Assembly (NCBI RefSeq): GCF_900143255.1
Contig: NZ_FRDI01000002.1
Coordinates: 1 to 54,088 of the forward strand
DNA from: Desulfovibrio litoralis DSM 11393
GTDB lineage: Bacteria; Desulfobacterota; Desulfovibrionia; Desulfovibrionales; Desulfovibrionaceae
Direction of reading: 5' to 3'
DNA length: 54,088 bases
Within the stretch, counting starts at the first letter, position 1; each line of letters starts with the position of its first letter. Positions 1 through 7,189 of this stretch are shown one piece after another. Position numbers and translations under genes: made by a program. The notes under the pieces are model-generated. The model did no database searches, had not been told where the DNA came from, and was given only the letters and a program-made list of their open reading frames with translations.

Positions 1-183
1 AGGACTTGCACGCAATGGTATATTTTTTATGCTTCTCCAAAAACTATCCTTGATACGCAGTTGCTTGCTGCCACAATGCGGGCAAACAGCCTGTCCCATC
101 CAAGAAACTTGTAATACCACGGGTTTGGCGGAAACAACATTTTCTATTGTAAATTCTGGCAAACCGATTAGAATTCTTTCCAC
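1..183 (-). CDS. ISL3-family transposase, N-terminal part (runs off window)
   Basis: The reverse strand is open from a GTG at 183 to the window edge (61 codons). The residues include a CPHCG zinc-finger half (VCPHCGSKQLRIKDS) followed by WRSIKN-P-R-, which matches the N-terminal zinc-binding region of ISL3-type (IS204/IS1001/IS1096/IS1165) transposases. An AAAGGAGA ribosome binding site lies 7 nt before the GTG, which supports this start. Only the DNA-recognition part is visible; the DDE catalytic domain lies outside, so intactness cannot be judged. Upstream, 218-258 holds an imperfect inverted repeat (GGCATAC/GTATGTC), but I could not define the element terminus. Confidence 0.75.
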   Translation of the reverse strand, partial: MERILIGLPEFTIENVVSAKPVVLQVSWMGQAVCPHCGSKQLRIKDSFWRSIKNIPLRASP

Positions 184-304
184 AGGGCGATCTCCTTTCT
201 TTGGTCGGAATCGCGTTTTGCCCTGTTAGGCATACCGCTTTATGGCAGTATGTCTTTTTTATTAGATTTTTTCTACCTGCCCCCGTCTTTGAGGGAGAGC
301 CGTT

Positions 305-472
305 ATGTACAATAGTTGCAAAGAGGCTTCCTTCAGAATACTCTTCAAAAAGCCCGAATAAGGAAAATTTAATTGCCTGTAAAATGAGTAGTTTTGCTTA
401 AGACGCTTTATGTGATGCAGGCAGAGTATAAAACGATGATAAAAGCACGCAAACGGAGTTTTGCAATGGTCT
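305..472 (-). repeat. Dispersed MITE-like repeat, copy 1 (divergent)
   Basis: Reading the reverse strand from 472, the segment repeats the order seen in the copy at 20107: AGACCATTGC end, a hairpin around TTTTATac-tc, the CTCATTTTACAGG block, an AAATTTTCC block and a degraded copy of the ACTATTG palindromic end near 307-320. It is the most diverged copy. Between the IS fragment and the permease gene (184-662) I see no coding gene; this repeat is the main content. Confidence 0.65.
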
Positions 473-662
473 TTATTAGAATGAAATAGAGTATTATTGC
501 TCCTTGAGCAAAATTCTTGAGCAAGATGTCTGTCGCCATTTAGCATTCGTTATGTAGATTTGTGTTTTTGTGAAAGTAAAAAAATCTAAGTATAAAAGCT
601 AATTAAAGCGTTTTGTATTTAGATTTTATGAAGATAAAAAGTAAAATGCCAAATCTTGTTGT

Positions 663-1175
663 TTAGCCGATATGCTCCAATTTTTCATTTTTTAACAGAA
701 AAGCAATTACAACAATACCAACAATATTCAATAATAAACGTAAAAGAGTAAAATTAATACCGAGGCTTGCCGATTCAAAAAGAAGCAAGGGGAGTTTTGT
801 GGTTGACCATGCTCCTATGAAAATAAAAATATTGAATAATGTTGAACCTTTATCTTTTAATATTCCGGCAACAGGAAAGGCAGCATATAAAGGCCCTGCG
901 GCAGCGGAACCCAGAATAAAAGCGAGTAGTGAGCCTCTTATACCTGATCCTTGCCCCATATATTTCACCATTGTTTCTTTGGGTACCCAAACATCAAGCA
1001 ACCCCAAAAGAATAAAAATAGGCGGTACAATTGCCAACATTTCTAAGGTGTTTTCTTTGGTGATTGCAAAAATACGTTCGCCGGTTTGGGGTTTTATAAA
1101 GCCAACAGCAATGCTTACAACAAGAAGTATGATGGCAAATTTATACCTGTTTAGAATGGATATTATGGTTTTCAC
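663..1175 (-). CDS. Half-size membrane permease (DUF318/PF03773-like), C-terminal half
   Basis: A 170-residue, strongly hydrophobic protein with about four membrane segments and glycine-rich loops (LGSAAAGPLYAAFPVAG). It resembles one half of the PF03773 (ArsP_1/DUF318) permeases, where two related halves form the transporter. The GTG start overlaps the stop of the upstream half-permease by 4 nt (GTGA), with GGAGC just upstream, so the two are translationally coupled. The motif SAAAGPLYAAFPVA mirrors ITLIPGFIAFPLAA in the partner, as expected for paired halves. The substrate is unknown; arsenical or metal export is known for some relatives but is not shown here. Confidence 0.7.
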   Translation of the reverse strand: MKTIISILNRYKFAIILLVVSIAVGFIKPQTGERIFAITKENTLEMLAIVPPIFILLGLLDVWVPKETMVKYMGQGSGIRGSLLAFILGSAAAGPLYAAFPVAGILKDKGSTLFNIFIFIGAWSTTKLPLLLFESASLGINFTLLRLLLNIVGIVVIAFLLKNEKLEHIG

Positions 1176-1648
1176 ATTATTGCTCCGATAATCAGTGATG
1201 AAATAACTGCATAAATAAAGGCAAAAAGATTACGTTTCATAGCGATATTTTTTCCAAAAAATTTTATTTCTAAAGGTAGGGTTACAATTCCGACCATCAT
1301 TAAAGTTGTTACAAACATGGCTATTTGCCCGTATCCCGCACCGGCAGACAAAAGCGAAGCCGCCAAAGGAAAAGCGATAAAGCCGGGAATCAGCGTAATC
1401 GAACCCACAATGGCGGCAATCACCATGCCTTTAAATCCTGATTCTTGCCCAAGTAAAAGAGAAATGGTTTTTGCATCAATGATTGCTAAAATAAAACCTA
1501 TTATGAGAAGTATGAATAAAAATTGTGGTAAGATATTTTCAAAAGATTTCCATGATTTTTTTAGAGCGACTTGAGTTTTTTCTTTGTTTTTTGAATAAGA
1601 TAAAACTAATGAACCTAATGCAATACAGTATAAAATAATAGTAAACAT
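1172..1648 (-). CDS. Half-size membrane permease (DUF318/PF03773-like), N-terminal half
   Basis: Hydrophobic protein with about four membrane segments and the family-type stretch around GSITLIPGFIAFPLAASLL. It is the first gene of a two-gene operon with the half-permease at 663-1175. Two starts are possible. An upstream ATG at 1699 would sit inside a 12-bp palindrome (1693-1704) and has no ribosome binding site. The ATG at 1648 (MFTIILYC) gives the 158-residue length typical of these halves and leaves both palindromes in the promoter region, so I prefer it. AAAGG upstream of 1648 is only a weak ribosome binding site. The transported substrate cannot be read from the sequence. Confidence 0.65.
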   Translation of the reverse strand: MFTIILYCIALGSLVLSYSKNKEKTQVALKKSWKSFENILPQFLFILLIIGFILAIIDAKTISLLLGQESGFKGMVIAAIVGSITLIPGFIAFPLAASLLSAGAGYGQIAMFVTTLMMVGIVTLPLEIKFFGKNIAMKRNLFAFIYAVISSLIIGAIM

Positions 1649-1692
1649 AAAGTTTTTAATGCCTTTTGGTGTTTTGTTTTTTATAAATATTA

Positions 1693-1739
1693 TTGACATA
1701 TGTCATAAAAAAATTATAAAAGATTAATGACATATGTCA
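1693..1739. promoter_or_regulatory. Twin TGACATATGTCA palindromes (candidate operator)
   Basis: Two identical perfect 12-bp palindromes, TGACATATGTCA, occupy 1693-1704 and 1728-1739. Their 35-bp centre-to-centre spacing is about 3.3 helical turns. They sit just upstream of the preferred permease start and in the divergent gap before the DUF134 gene. The arrangement suggests a pair of sites for a dimeric regulator. Which protein binds is not known; no ArsR- or MarR-type gene is visible here. Confidence 0.6.
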
Positions 1740-1916
1740 ATAACTAAAACTTTCAATATGATTCATTTTAGTAAAATAACTTGGCATGAATGTGTTTATT
1801 TTTTTCAAGAACGATGTTTTTATGATAACTAGTTTGTTTTTGGTTATATTTATCGATTTTAATTGGATTAAAAGATATTAATTAGTATATTTGTCGTTTT
1901 ATTGTGGAGTGTTTTT

Positions 1917-2336
1917 ATGTCCAGACCCAAAAAATGGAGAAAGGTTTGTTGTTTGCCTGAACTGACTCGTTTTGGTCCTTTGGGTTTAGTGGCGAATGCA
2001 GGCTGTATTTTAAAGATGAGCGTTGAAGAATATGAATCTATTCGCTTAATTGACCTTGAGGGAATGACTCAAGAAGAGTGTGCGGAAAACATGCACATTG
2101 CTCGCACGACAGTTCAGGGAATTTATAACTCGGCAAGAAAAAAGATTGCCGAATCTTTAGTAAATGGAAAATCTTTACAAATTGAAGGTGGTCAATATAA
2201 ATTATGCAATGGGGGGAAAGGTGAAGCTTGTTGCAACGGCGGTTGCAGGAAACATCAACAAAAACGCCCCTGTGAGCAAGGTTTTGAGACATTAAACGAA
2301 GGAGAAGGAAAAAATGAAAATAGCTGTTTCGAGTGA
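1917..2336 (+). CDS. DUF134 family DNA-binding protein
   Basis: Short protein (139 residues) with the DUF134 pattern: [10 protein letters not shown] at the N-terminus, a helix-turn-helix-like segment ([32 protein letters not shown], about residues 49-80) and a cysteine-rich tail ([17 protein letters not shown]). Members are presumed transcription regulators and often accompany NifX/NifB-like genes. The ATG at 1917 follows GGAG by 7 nt; a TTG at 1902 would extend it but places the ribosome binding site inside the gene. Its last 23 nt overlap the next gene. The cysteine-rich end could bind a metal or Fe-S cluster (inference). Confidence 0.85.
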   Translation: MSRPKKWRKVCCLPELTRFGPLGLVANAGCILKMSVEEYESIRLIDLEGMTQEECAENMHIARTTVQGIYNSARKKIAESLVNGKSLQIEGGQYKLCNGGKGEACCNGGCRKHQQKRPCEQGFETLNEGEGKNENSCFE

Positions 2337-2667
2337 AGGACCTACTTTAACTGATTTGGTTGACCCACGTTTTGGACGAGCCGGCGGTTTTATCGTCTTT
2401 GATACTGTAAGCAATGCAGTAAGTTATATTGATAATGGAAGTTCTCAGGCAAAAGCCAGAGGTGCGGGAATTGAAAGTGCCGAACGTATGGCGGAAGCCG
2501 GTGTGAGTGTTGTGCTTAGTGGTTATGTCGGGCCTAAGGCGTTTGAAGCCCTTATGCTTGCCGATATAAAAATTTGTCAAAACCTAGACGGAATGACCAC
2601 AGGTGAAGCCATTAAAAATTTTCAAGATGGAAAGGTTCCGTTTGCCGATGCTTCCAATAAGGAATAA
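2314..2667 (+). CDS. Dinitrogenase FeMo-cofactor biosynthesis family (NifX/NifB C-term-like) protein
   Basis: A 117-residue single-domain protein of the NifX/NifB/VnfY-like fold: KIAVSSEG at the start, [14 protein letters not shown], then [17 protein letters not shown] and [12 protein letters not shown]. The family binds iron-molybdenum cofactor precursors or related metal clusters. No nitrogenase genes are present, so a role in nitrogen fixation is unlikely. Its place beside two ferredoxin-MinD ATPases points to a metal-cluster system such as the Desulfovibrio ORP proteins. AAGGAGAAGG precedes the ATG, and the gene starts inside the end of the DUF134 gene. Confidence 0.85.
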   Translation: MKIAVSSEGPTLTDLVDPRFGRAGGFIVFDTVSNAVSYIDNGSSQAKARGAGIESAERMAEAGVSVVLSGYVGPKAFEALMLADIKICQNLDGMTTGEAIKNFQDGKVPFADASNKE

Positions 2668-2670
2668 AAT

Positions 2671-3573
2671 ATGAAGTTAGCTGTTGCCAGTGGGAAGGGC
2701 GGTGCCGGAAAAACCATGGTTAGTGCCGCATTGGCGATGGTTTGGGAAAGACCTTGCGTGGTGGTTGACGCCGACGTAGAAGCCCCCAATCTCCACTTGT
2801 TTTTATCGCCAGAAATGAAAGAGAGCGAGCCGGTCTATCTTGAAGTTCCCGTATTAAATAAAGAGCTTTGCACTTTATGCGGAGCTTGTCGCAAGCTTTG
2901 TAAGTTTGGAGCTATTGCTAAGCTTGGATCTTCTCTCAATATCTTTCCAGATTTGTGTCATGGTTGTGGCGGATGTTTTGAAGTTTGTCCCGAACTTGCT
3001 TTTTCTGTTGGACAAAGAGAACTTGGAACTTTAGAAACAGGCACAATACTTTCGGGTAAAAATCTTTTTATTATGGGGCGTTCAAGAATTGGGGAATCTA
3101 TGACTCCGCCTTTGTTGCGAGCCGTTTATGAACATACCAATCAGCTTTTGAAAACTTATGCTCAAAAAGATGGGGAACTAGACGTTATTATAGATTCTCC
3201 CCCCGGTGTTAGTTGCCCTGCCGTTACTGTCGCACGAGATGCGGATATACTTTTATTGGTTGTTGAACCGACGCCTTTTGGTTTTTATGATTTTAAGTTG
3301 GCACATCAGGCTTTTCAGAACCTCAATAAGCCAATCGGAATCGTCATGAACAGAGTGGGTATACAAGGTAATGAGCATGGGGAAAAGCTTGTGCGAGAAT
3401 ATTGCTTGGAATACTGCTTGCCGATTTTTATGGAATTGCCGTTTGAACGAGGTGTTGCGGAAGCTTATTCGCAAGGTGTGGTTATTTCTACTCTTTCTTT
3501 TGAGTGGAACAAGCGTTTTGTTGTTTTAGCCGAGGCGTTACAGCGTTTTGCAAAAGGGGGGACTCATGTATGA
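2671..3573 (+). CDS. MinD/ParA-type ATPase with inserted two-cluster ferredoxin domain (first copy)
   Basis: A 300-residue P-loop ATPase with a deviant Walker A (KGGAGKT, residues 9-15) and VVDADVEAPNLH as the switch region. A bacterial ferredoxin domain is inserted at about residues 60-110, with C67/C70/C73/C77 and C96/C99/C102/C106 for two [4Fe-4S] clusters. IDSPPGVSCPAV is the second nucleotide-binding motif. The family (Mrp/NBP35-related, MinD superfamily) couples ATP hydrolysis to Fe-S or redox functions. It starts 3 nt after the NifX-like gene and overlaps the following paralogue by 8 nt. In Desulfovibrio a pair of such ATPases accompanies the ORP protein (established knowledge). Confidence 0.88.
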   Translation: MKLAVASGKGGAGKTMVSAALAMVWERPCVVVDADVEAPNLHLFLSPEMKESEPVYLEVPVLNKELCTLCGACRKLCKFGAIAKLGSSLNIFPDLCHGCGGCFEVCPELAFSVGQRELGTLETGTILSGKNLFIMGRSRIGESMTPPLLRAVYEHTNQLLKTYAQKDGELDVIIDSPPGVSCPAVTVARDADILLLVVEPTPFGFYDFKLAHQAFQNLNKPIGIVMNRVGIQGNEHGEKLVREYCLEYCLPIFMELPFERGVAEAYSQGVVISTLSFEWNKRFVVLAEALQRFAKGGTHV

Positions 3574-4462
3574 AATTGTTATTATAAGTGGTAAGGGAGG
3601 AACGGGAAAGACCTCTGTGGCGACCAGTTTTGCCCACCTACTTGATAGAGGTGTAATTTGCGACCTTGACGTTGATGCCCCTGATTTACATATTATTCTT
3701 GAACCAAAAAATGAATTGCATACCGAATTTATTTCAGGCTATGAGGCGGAACTTTCTCAGGAAACCTGTAGCCTTTGCGGGCTTTGTTATGATAAATGTA
3801 AGTTTGGTGCTGTCATCAAAACCCATGAGAATAGCTTTAAAATCGACTCGCTACGCTGTGAGGGGTGTGGCGTTTGTGCTGAACTTTGTCCAACAAAAGC
3901 AATTAAATTGACTGAAAAAAAATCAGGTGATTGGTATTATAGCAAGAGCCGTTTTGGTCCTTTTATTCATGCCTTGCTTTTACCCGGTCAGGAAAACTCT
4001 GGGCGTTTGGTTTCGCTTTTAAAACAAAAATCAAGAGAATATGCCAAAAAAGAAAAGCTCGACTTTATTCTCTATGATGGTTCACCCGGAATAGGTTGCC
4101 CCGTAATAAGCTCAATATCTGGTGCTGATTTGGTTGTGGCGGTTGTTGAACCCTCTCCCTCCGGGCGACATGATTTTGTGCGTGTGGCTGATTTGTGTGA
4201 ACACTTTGGCATTCCTGTTGTCGTCTTGATTAATAAAGCAGATATAAACAGTTCCGAAACTCAGGCTCTTAAAACTTTTTGTAAAGAGCGAAAATATAAA
4301 GTTATCGCCGAACTACCTTTTTCCCATGATGTAACTATGGCTATGGTAAAAAAACGTGCAATTACTGAAACCGAATCTCCTTTAGGCAAAATTTTGATTT
4401 CTGCTTGGAACGAGGTGAAAGAGATTGCGTTCTCTAAATCGAAAAAAATCAATAAACTGTAA
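3566..4462 (+). CDS. MinD/ParA-type ATPase with inserted ferredoxin domain (second copy)
   Basis: A 298-residue paralogue of the preceding gene. Walker A KGGTGKT is at residues 10-16, followed by CDLDVDAPDLH; ferredoxin cysteines are C68/C71/C74/C78 and C98/C101/C104/C108; then YDGSPGIGCPV. The ATG at 3566 overlaps the upstream stop (ATGTATGA) and has a GGGGGGA ribosome binding site; a TTG at 3548 would lie upstream of it. The two ATPases probably act as a heterodimer or alternate partners (inference from tandem coupling). The pair differs in length and loop sequence around residues 110-160, so it is an old duplication. Confidence 0.88.
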   Translation: MYEIVIISGKGGTGKTSVATSFAHLLDRGVICDLDVDAPDLHIILEPKNELHTEFISGYEAELSQETCSLCGLCYDKCKFGAVIKTHENSFKIDSLRCEGCGVCAELCPTKAIKLTEKKSGDWYYSKSRFGPFIHALLLPGQENSGRLVSLLKQKSREYAKKEKLDFILYDGSPGIGCPVISSISGADLVVAVVEPSPSGRHDFVRVADLCEHFGIPVVVLINKADINSSETQALKTFCKERKYKVIAELPFSHDVTMAMVKKRAITETESPLGKILISAWNEVKEIAFSKSKKINKL

Positions 4463-4492
4463 CTTATTAAACTAGTAAAAAGGAGAATAAAC

Positions 4493-4870
4493 ATGAATAA
4501 TCTTAGAATAGCAATTCCTTCAAATAATCCCGGTGGTCTTGATGCGGGTATGGGTATGCACTTTGGACATTGTGATATTTATACTATTGTTGATATTGAA
4601 GGCGGAGCTGTGAAAACTGTTTCTACTTTGGAAAACGTACCCCATGTTCAGGGCGGTTGTTTGGCTCCGGTTCAACATTTAGCCTCTCACAACGTTAAAG
4701 CGTTATTGGCTGGCGGAATGGGAATGCGTCCGCTTATGGGTTTTCGCCAGGTGGGTATTGATGCGTACTTTGCCGGCTCTTTTGCAACAGTAGGTCAGGC
4801 GGTTCAGGCATTCATTGACGGTAAATTACCGGCTTTTTCAACTGAATTCACCTGTGGTGGCGGAAAATAA
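4493..4870 (+). CDS. NifX-like / orange protein (ORP)-like metal-cluster protein
   Basis: A 125-residue NifX-fold protein with AIPSNNPGGLDAGMGMHFGHCD near the N-terminus, QGGCLAPV, a glycine/methionine-rich LAGGMGMRPLMGF and a CGGGK end. By its layout it resembles the Desulfovibrio ORP protein, known for a Mo/Cu-sulfide cluster (family knowledge; my assignment is from remembered sequence features). It follows two ferredoxin-MinD ATPases by 30 nt with an AAAGGAG site. It is clearly distinct from the NifX-like protein at 2314, so the operon carries two different cluster-binding domains. Confidence 0.8.
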   Translation: MNNLRIAIPSNNPGGLDAGMGMHFGHCDIYTIVDIEGGAVKTVSTLENVPHVQGGCLAPVQHLASHNVKALLAGGMGMRPLMGFRQVGIDAYFAGSFATVGQAVQAFIDGKLPAFSTEFTCGGGK

Positions 4871-4873
4871 GTT

Positions 4874-5287
4874 ATGAAGGTTTTAATTGTTACTAAGCGA
4901 TTGGAGTTTTGGGAAGGGGTTCAAGATGACTTTTCAAAATATACTTTAACTATGGGTTTTGTTTCGACAATTAAAAATGCCTTAGAATTTGTTAAAGCAA
5001 CTCCGCCTGTTTTGATTATTTTGGATCAGGTTTTTTCAGATATTCCAAATTTATCCGAAACGGAAAACGAAAAAGCTCTACGTGGAACTTTGACTGATAT
5101 TTTAATGATTAATGCGATGATACATAGTGTTGTGGTTACTGACATGGACAAAGAAATTTTTCATGAATTAACCGAAGGACTTGGCATTTTATTAGCTCTA
5201 CCTGTTAAATTGAATCAAACCGAGCTTCAAAAGTTGTTTGACGCTTTGTCTGAAGTGCAAGTTTTGACTCAAAGTAGTAATAAATAA
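4874..5287 (+). CDS. Receiver-like hypothetical protein closing the ATPase/NifX operon
   Basis: A 137-residue protein starting 3 nt after the ORP-like gene. The N-terminus KVLIVTKRLEFWEGV and the strand PPVLIILDQVF (Asp51) look like a response-regulator receiver fold, and LPVKL (about residues 107-111) sits where the conserved Lys would be. The acidic pair after strand 1 is missing, so normal phosphorylation is doubtful. No kinase or output domain is attached. Tight coupling suggests it serves the same system. Assignment to the receiver fold is inference; function unknown. Confidence 0.65.
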   Translation: MKVLIVTKRLEFWEGVQDDFSKYTLTMGFVSTIKNALEFVKATPPVLIILDQVFSDIPNLSETENEKALRGTLTDILMINAMIHSVVVTDMDKEIFHELTEGLGILLALPVKLNQTELQKLFDALSEVQVLTQSSNK

Positions 5288-5302
5288 AATAGCTTATGTG
5301 TA

Positions 5303-5491
5303 TTGAGACTATTGCACAATAGGCTCAAAGTGGCTTTCGTCAGAAAAACACTCCAAAAACCCTCGAAACAAAGGAAAATTTAATTTCCCTGTAAAATTAG
5401 TGGGTTTTGTGATTTAAGATGTTTTATGCTATTTGCATACAGGGCATAAAACGATGACAAAAGTACGCAAAAAGTAGCTTTGCAATGTTTT
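5303..5491 (-). repeat. Dispersed MITE-like repeat, copy 2 (189 bp)
   Basis: Starts with the palindromic end (arms TTGAGACTATTG and CAATAGGCTCAA, 5303-5328). It continues with AAGTGGCTTTCGTCAG, CACTCCAAAAACC, the AAATTTAATTTCC block and a hairpin TTTTATGC...GCATAAAA, and ends at GCAATGTTTT. GTA occurs directly on both sides (5300-5302 and 5492-5494). Orientation is opposite to the copy at 20107. It lacks the 65-bp GC-rich unit found in that copy. Confidence 0.85.
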
Positions 5492-5531
5492 GTATTGCGT
5501 TATATTAAAAATTTCGTGCTAGCTTAATAAT

Positions 5532-5565
5532 AAAAAGGTTACATTTTTTTATGTAACCTTTTTTT
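5532..5565. terminator. Bidirectional intrinsic terminator
   Basis: A perfect stem, AAAAAGGTTACAT with ATGTAACCTTTTT, has a short T-rich loop and T-runs on both strands. It lies between the convergent ends of the NifX/ATPase operon and the transporter gene, so it can serve both. Confidence 0.85.
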
Positions 5566-5592
5566 ATAACTTTTTATTAATGTTTGTTATTT

Positions 5593-6909
5593 TTATTGAG
5601 CTACTATAGGGGCAACAATATTAAACGGCCAAATAATTGGAATTAATATGGAACATAATATGAAATATATAAAAACCAGCGGACCGCCGACTTTTACATA
5701 ATCCATAAATCTATAGTTTCCTGCTCCTAAAACCAGTGTGTTTGGCGGAGTTCCGATAGGAGTAGCAAAAGCACAGGAAGCCGCAATGGCAATAGCCATA
5801 ATAACTCCGTGTGGTGATGCCCCGATTCCTTTTGCGATAGATATTCCAATCGGGCACAATAAAGCAGCCGAAGCGGTATTTGACATAAATTGTGTCAGTA
5901 TGGCACTTAATAAAAATAGAATTGCAGTTAGTGCATAAGGAGAGGGATTTCCGCCCATTAAACTTATTACACCGTCTGCAATCATTTTACCCGCACCGCT
6001 TTTATCAAGGGCAGTCGCAACAGGCATCATTCCTGCAAAAAGGAAGATCGTTACCCAATCAATGCCGCGGTAAGCTTCTTTTTCTTTAAGACAACCGGTT
6101 AGAACAAGGAAAATAGCTCCGGCAACAGCAGCCATTTCTAAAGGGATTCTCTTTATATCAAGAGCCATAACGACAACAACAGCTAAAAGAGTAAGCCCGG
6201 TGATCCACATTTTTTTAGGGTCATTTGATGTGGGTTTGGCGTCTGCGGTTAAGTCGCCGGCTTCTGCGGCGGCTTCTGCGTTACCTTCTGTTTTGGGTAA
6301 TAACTTGTTTCCGATAAACATCATGTAAAGCATACCCACAATGGTTATAGGAATGCCTATCAAGGCAAATTCAAAAAAGCCAAACGGTGCTAATGCCGCA
6401 CCTTTTAATGCTCCGTTGGCAATAATATTAGGTGGAGTTCCGACGAGTGTGATTGTTCCGCCAAAACCTGCGGCAAAAGCAAGAGGCATTAATTGTCTTG
6501 ATGCCGGAATTTTAGCAACAGAACAAATACCGATAATAACAGGCATTAAAGCCGCGGTTGTCCCTGTGTTGGAAGAAATGGAAGATAAAACGGCGGCGAT
6601 GAGCATAGTTCCAAACATCAAGCTTTTTTCGCTAGTTCCAAAGCTTTTAACGGCAAATACACCGACTTTTTGAGCCAAGCCCGTGTGGAACATTGCCGCA
6701 CCGATAACAAACATACCGGCGAAAAGTACGACAGTTGAATTAGAAAGTCCGGAAAAAACAGTTGATGCCGGAATAATTCCTAAAAGACCTAAAGTAATAG
6801 CACCTCCCATCGCAGTGATGGTTAGAGGAACAAGCTCGGTTACAAATAAAATAGCCATAATCCCAAGTACGATTAATGTCATAACCGCAGGAGAGCAAAT
6901 ATCTTCCAT
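5593..6909 (-). CDS. DASS/SLC13-family sodium-coupled anion (dicarboxylate-type) transporter
   Basis: A 438-residue polytopic membrane protein with both family SNT signatures (SNT at residues 113-115 and 343-345), each followed by small residues, and two GTPPN motifs. These mark the two inverted sodium/carboxylate sites of divalent-anion:Na+ symporters. A loop rich in Ala/Glu/Asp (about 207-230) separates the halves. The ATG at 6909 has AGAGG 7 nt upstream; an upstream start at 6963 would add an odd hydrophilic leader. It lies downstream of fumAB and frdCAB on the same strand, so uptake or exchange of succinate, fumarate or malate is the likely role, although sulfate is possible in the family. 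Confidence 0.8.
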   Translation of the reverse strand: MEDICSPAVMTLIVLGIMAILFVTELVPLTITAMGGAITLGLLGIIPASTVFSGLSNSTVVLFAGMFVIGAAMFHTGLAQKVGVFAVKSFGTSEKSLMFGTMLIAAVLSSISSNTGTTAALMPVIIGICSVAKIPASRQLMPLAFAAGFGGTITLVGTPPNIIANGALKGAALAPFGFFEFALIGIPITIVGMLYMMFIGNKLLPKTEGNAEAAAEAGDLTADAKPTSNDPKKMWITGLTLLAVVVVMALDIKRIPLEMAAVAGAIFLVLTGCLKEKEAYRGIDWVTIFLFAGMMPVATALDKSGAGKMIADGVISLMGGNPSPYALTAILFLLSAILTQFMSNTASAALLCPIGISIAKGIGASPHGVIMAIAIAASCAFATPIGTPPNTLVLGAGNYRFMDYVKVGGPLVFIYFILCSILIPIIWPFNIVAPIVAQ

Positions 6910-7086
6910 AAAACAACCTCTTTTTAGATTAGTGTGAAGTAAAATACATATGTTTCTAATCATTAATCAAACCACAAAAATAACTAGTTTGATTTTTTAA
7001 CTTTTTAATATGAGCCATATTTTAAAGTTAGTGTTTTTGGGCGTAAGGTTGATTTGTTCTTTTTACCTCCAGAGTTTAAGTATATT

Positions 7087-7173
7087 AAAAACAGTGAGTT
7101 TTTTTATAACTGACTTTTTCAAGAGAGTGAATTATAAAGCCAGTTTGACCTATATACTCTTCTCACTGTTTTT
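7087..7173. terminator. Long imperfect hairpin, probable bidirectional terminator after fumB
   Basis: The 12-bp outer arms AAAAACAGTGAG (7087-7098) and CTCACTGTTTTT (7162-7173) enclose an inner partial stem (AACTGACTTT/AAAGCCAGTT). T-runs follow on either strand. It lies just beyond the fumB stop and before the transporter promoter, so it probably separates the two transcription units. Confidence 0.6.
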
Positions 7174-7189
7174 ATGTTTATTTAATATG

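Noticed and set aside
29-229. Forward 66-codon ORF at the left edge
   Set aside because: It is the antisense shadow of the ISL3-type transposase, whose reverse frame has a zinc-finger motif, a GTG start and a ribosome binding site.
262-546. Reverse 94-codon ORF
   Set aside because: It lies over repeat copy 1 and reads through hairpins shared with non-coding copies; no ribosome binding site or recognisable domain.
1780-1800. Sigma-54 promoter before the DUF134 gene (TGGCAT...)
   Set aside because: The -24-like TGGCAT is present, but the -12 GC is missing (GTGTTT instead), so the essential pair is not met.
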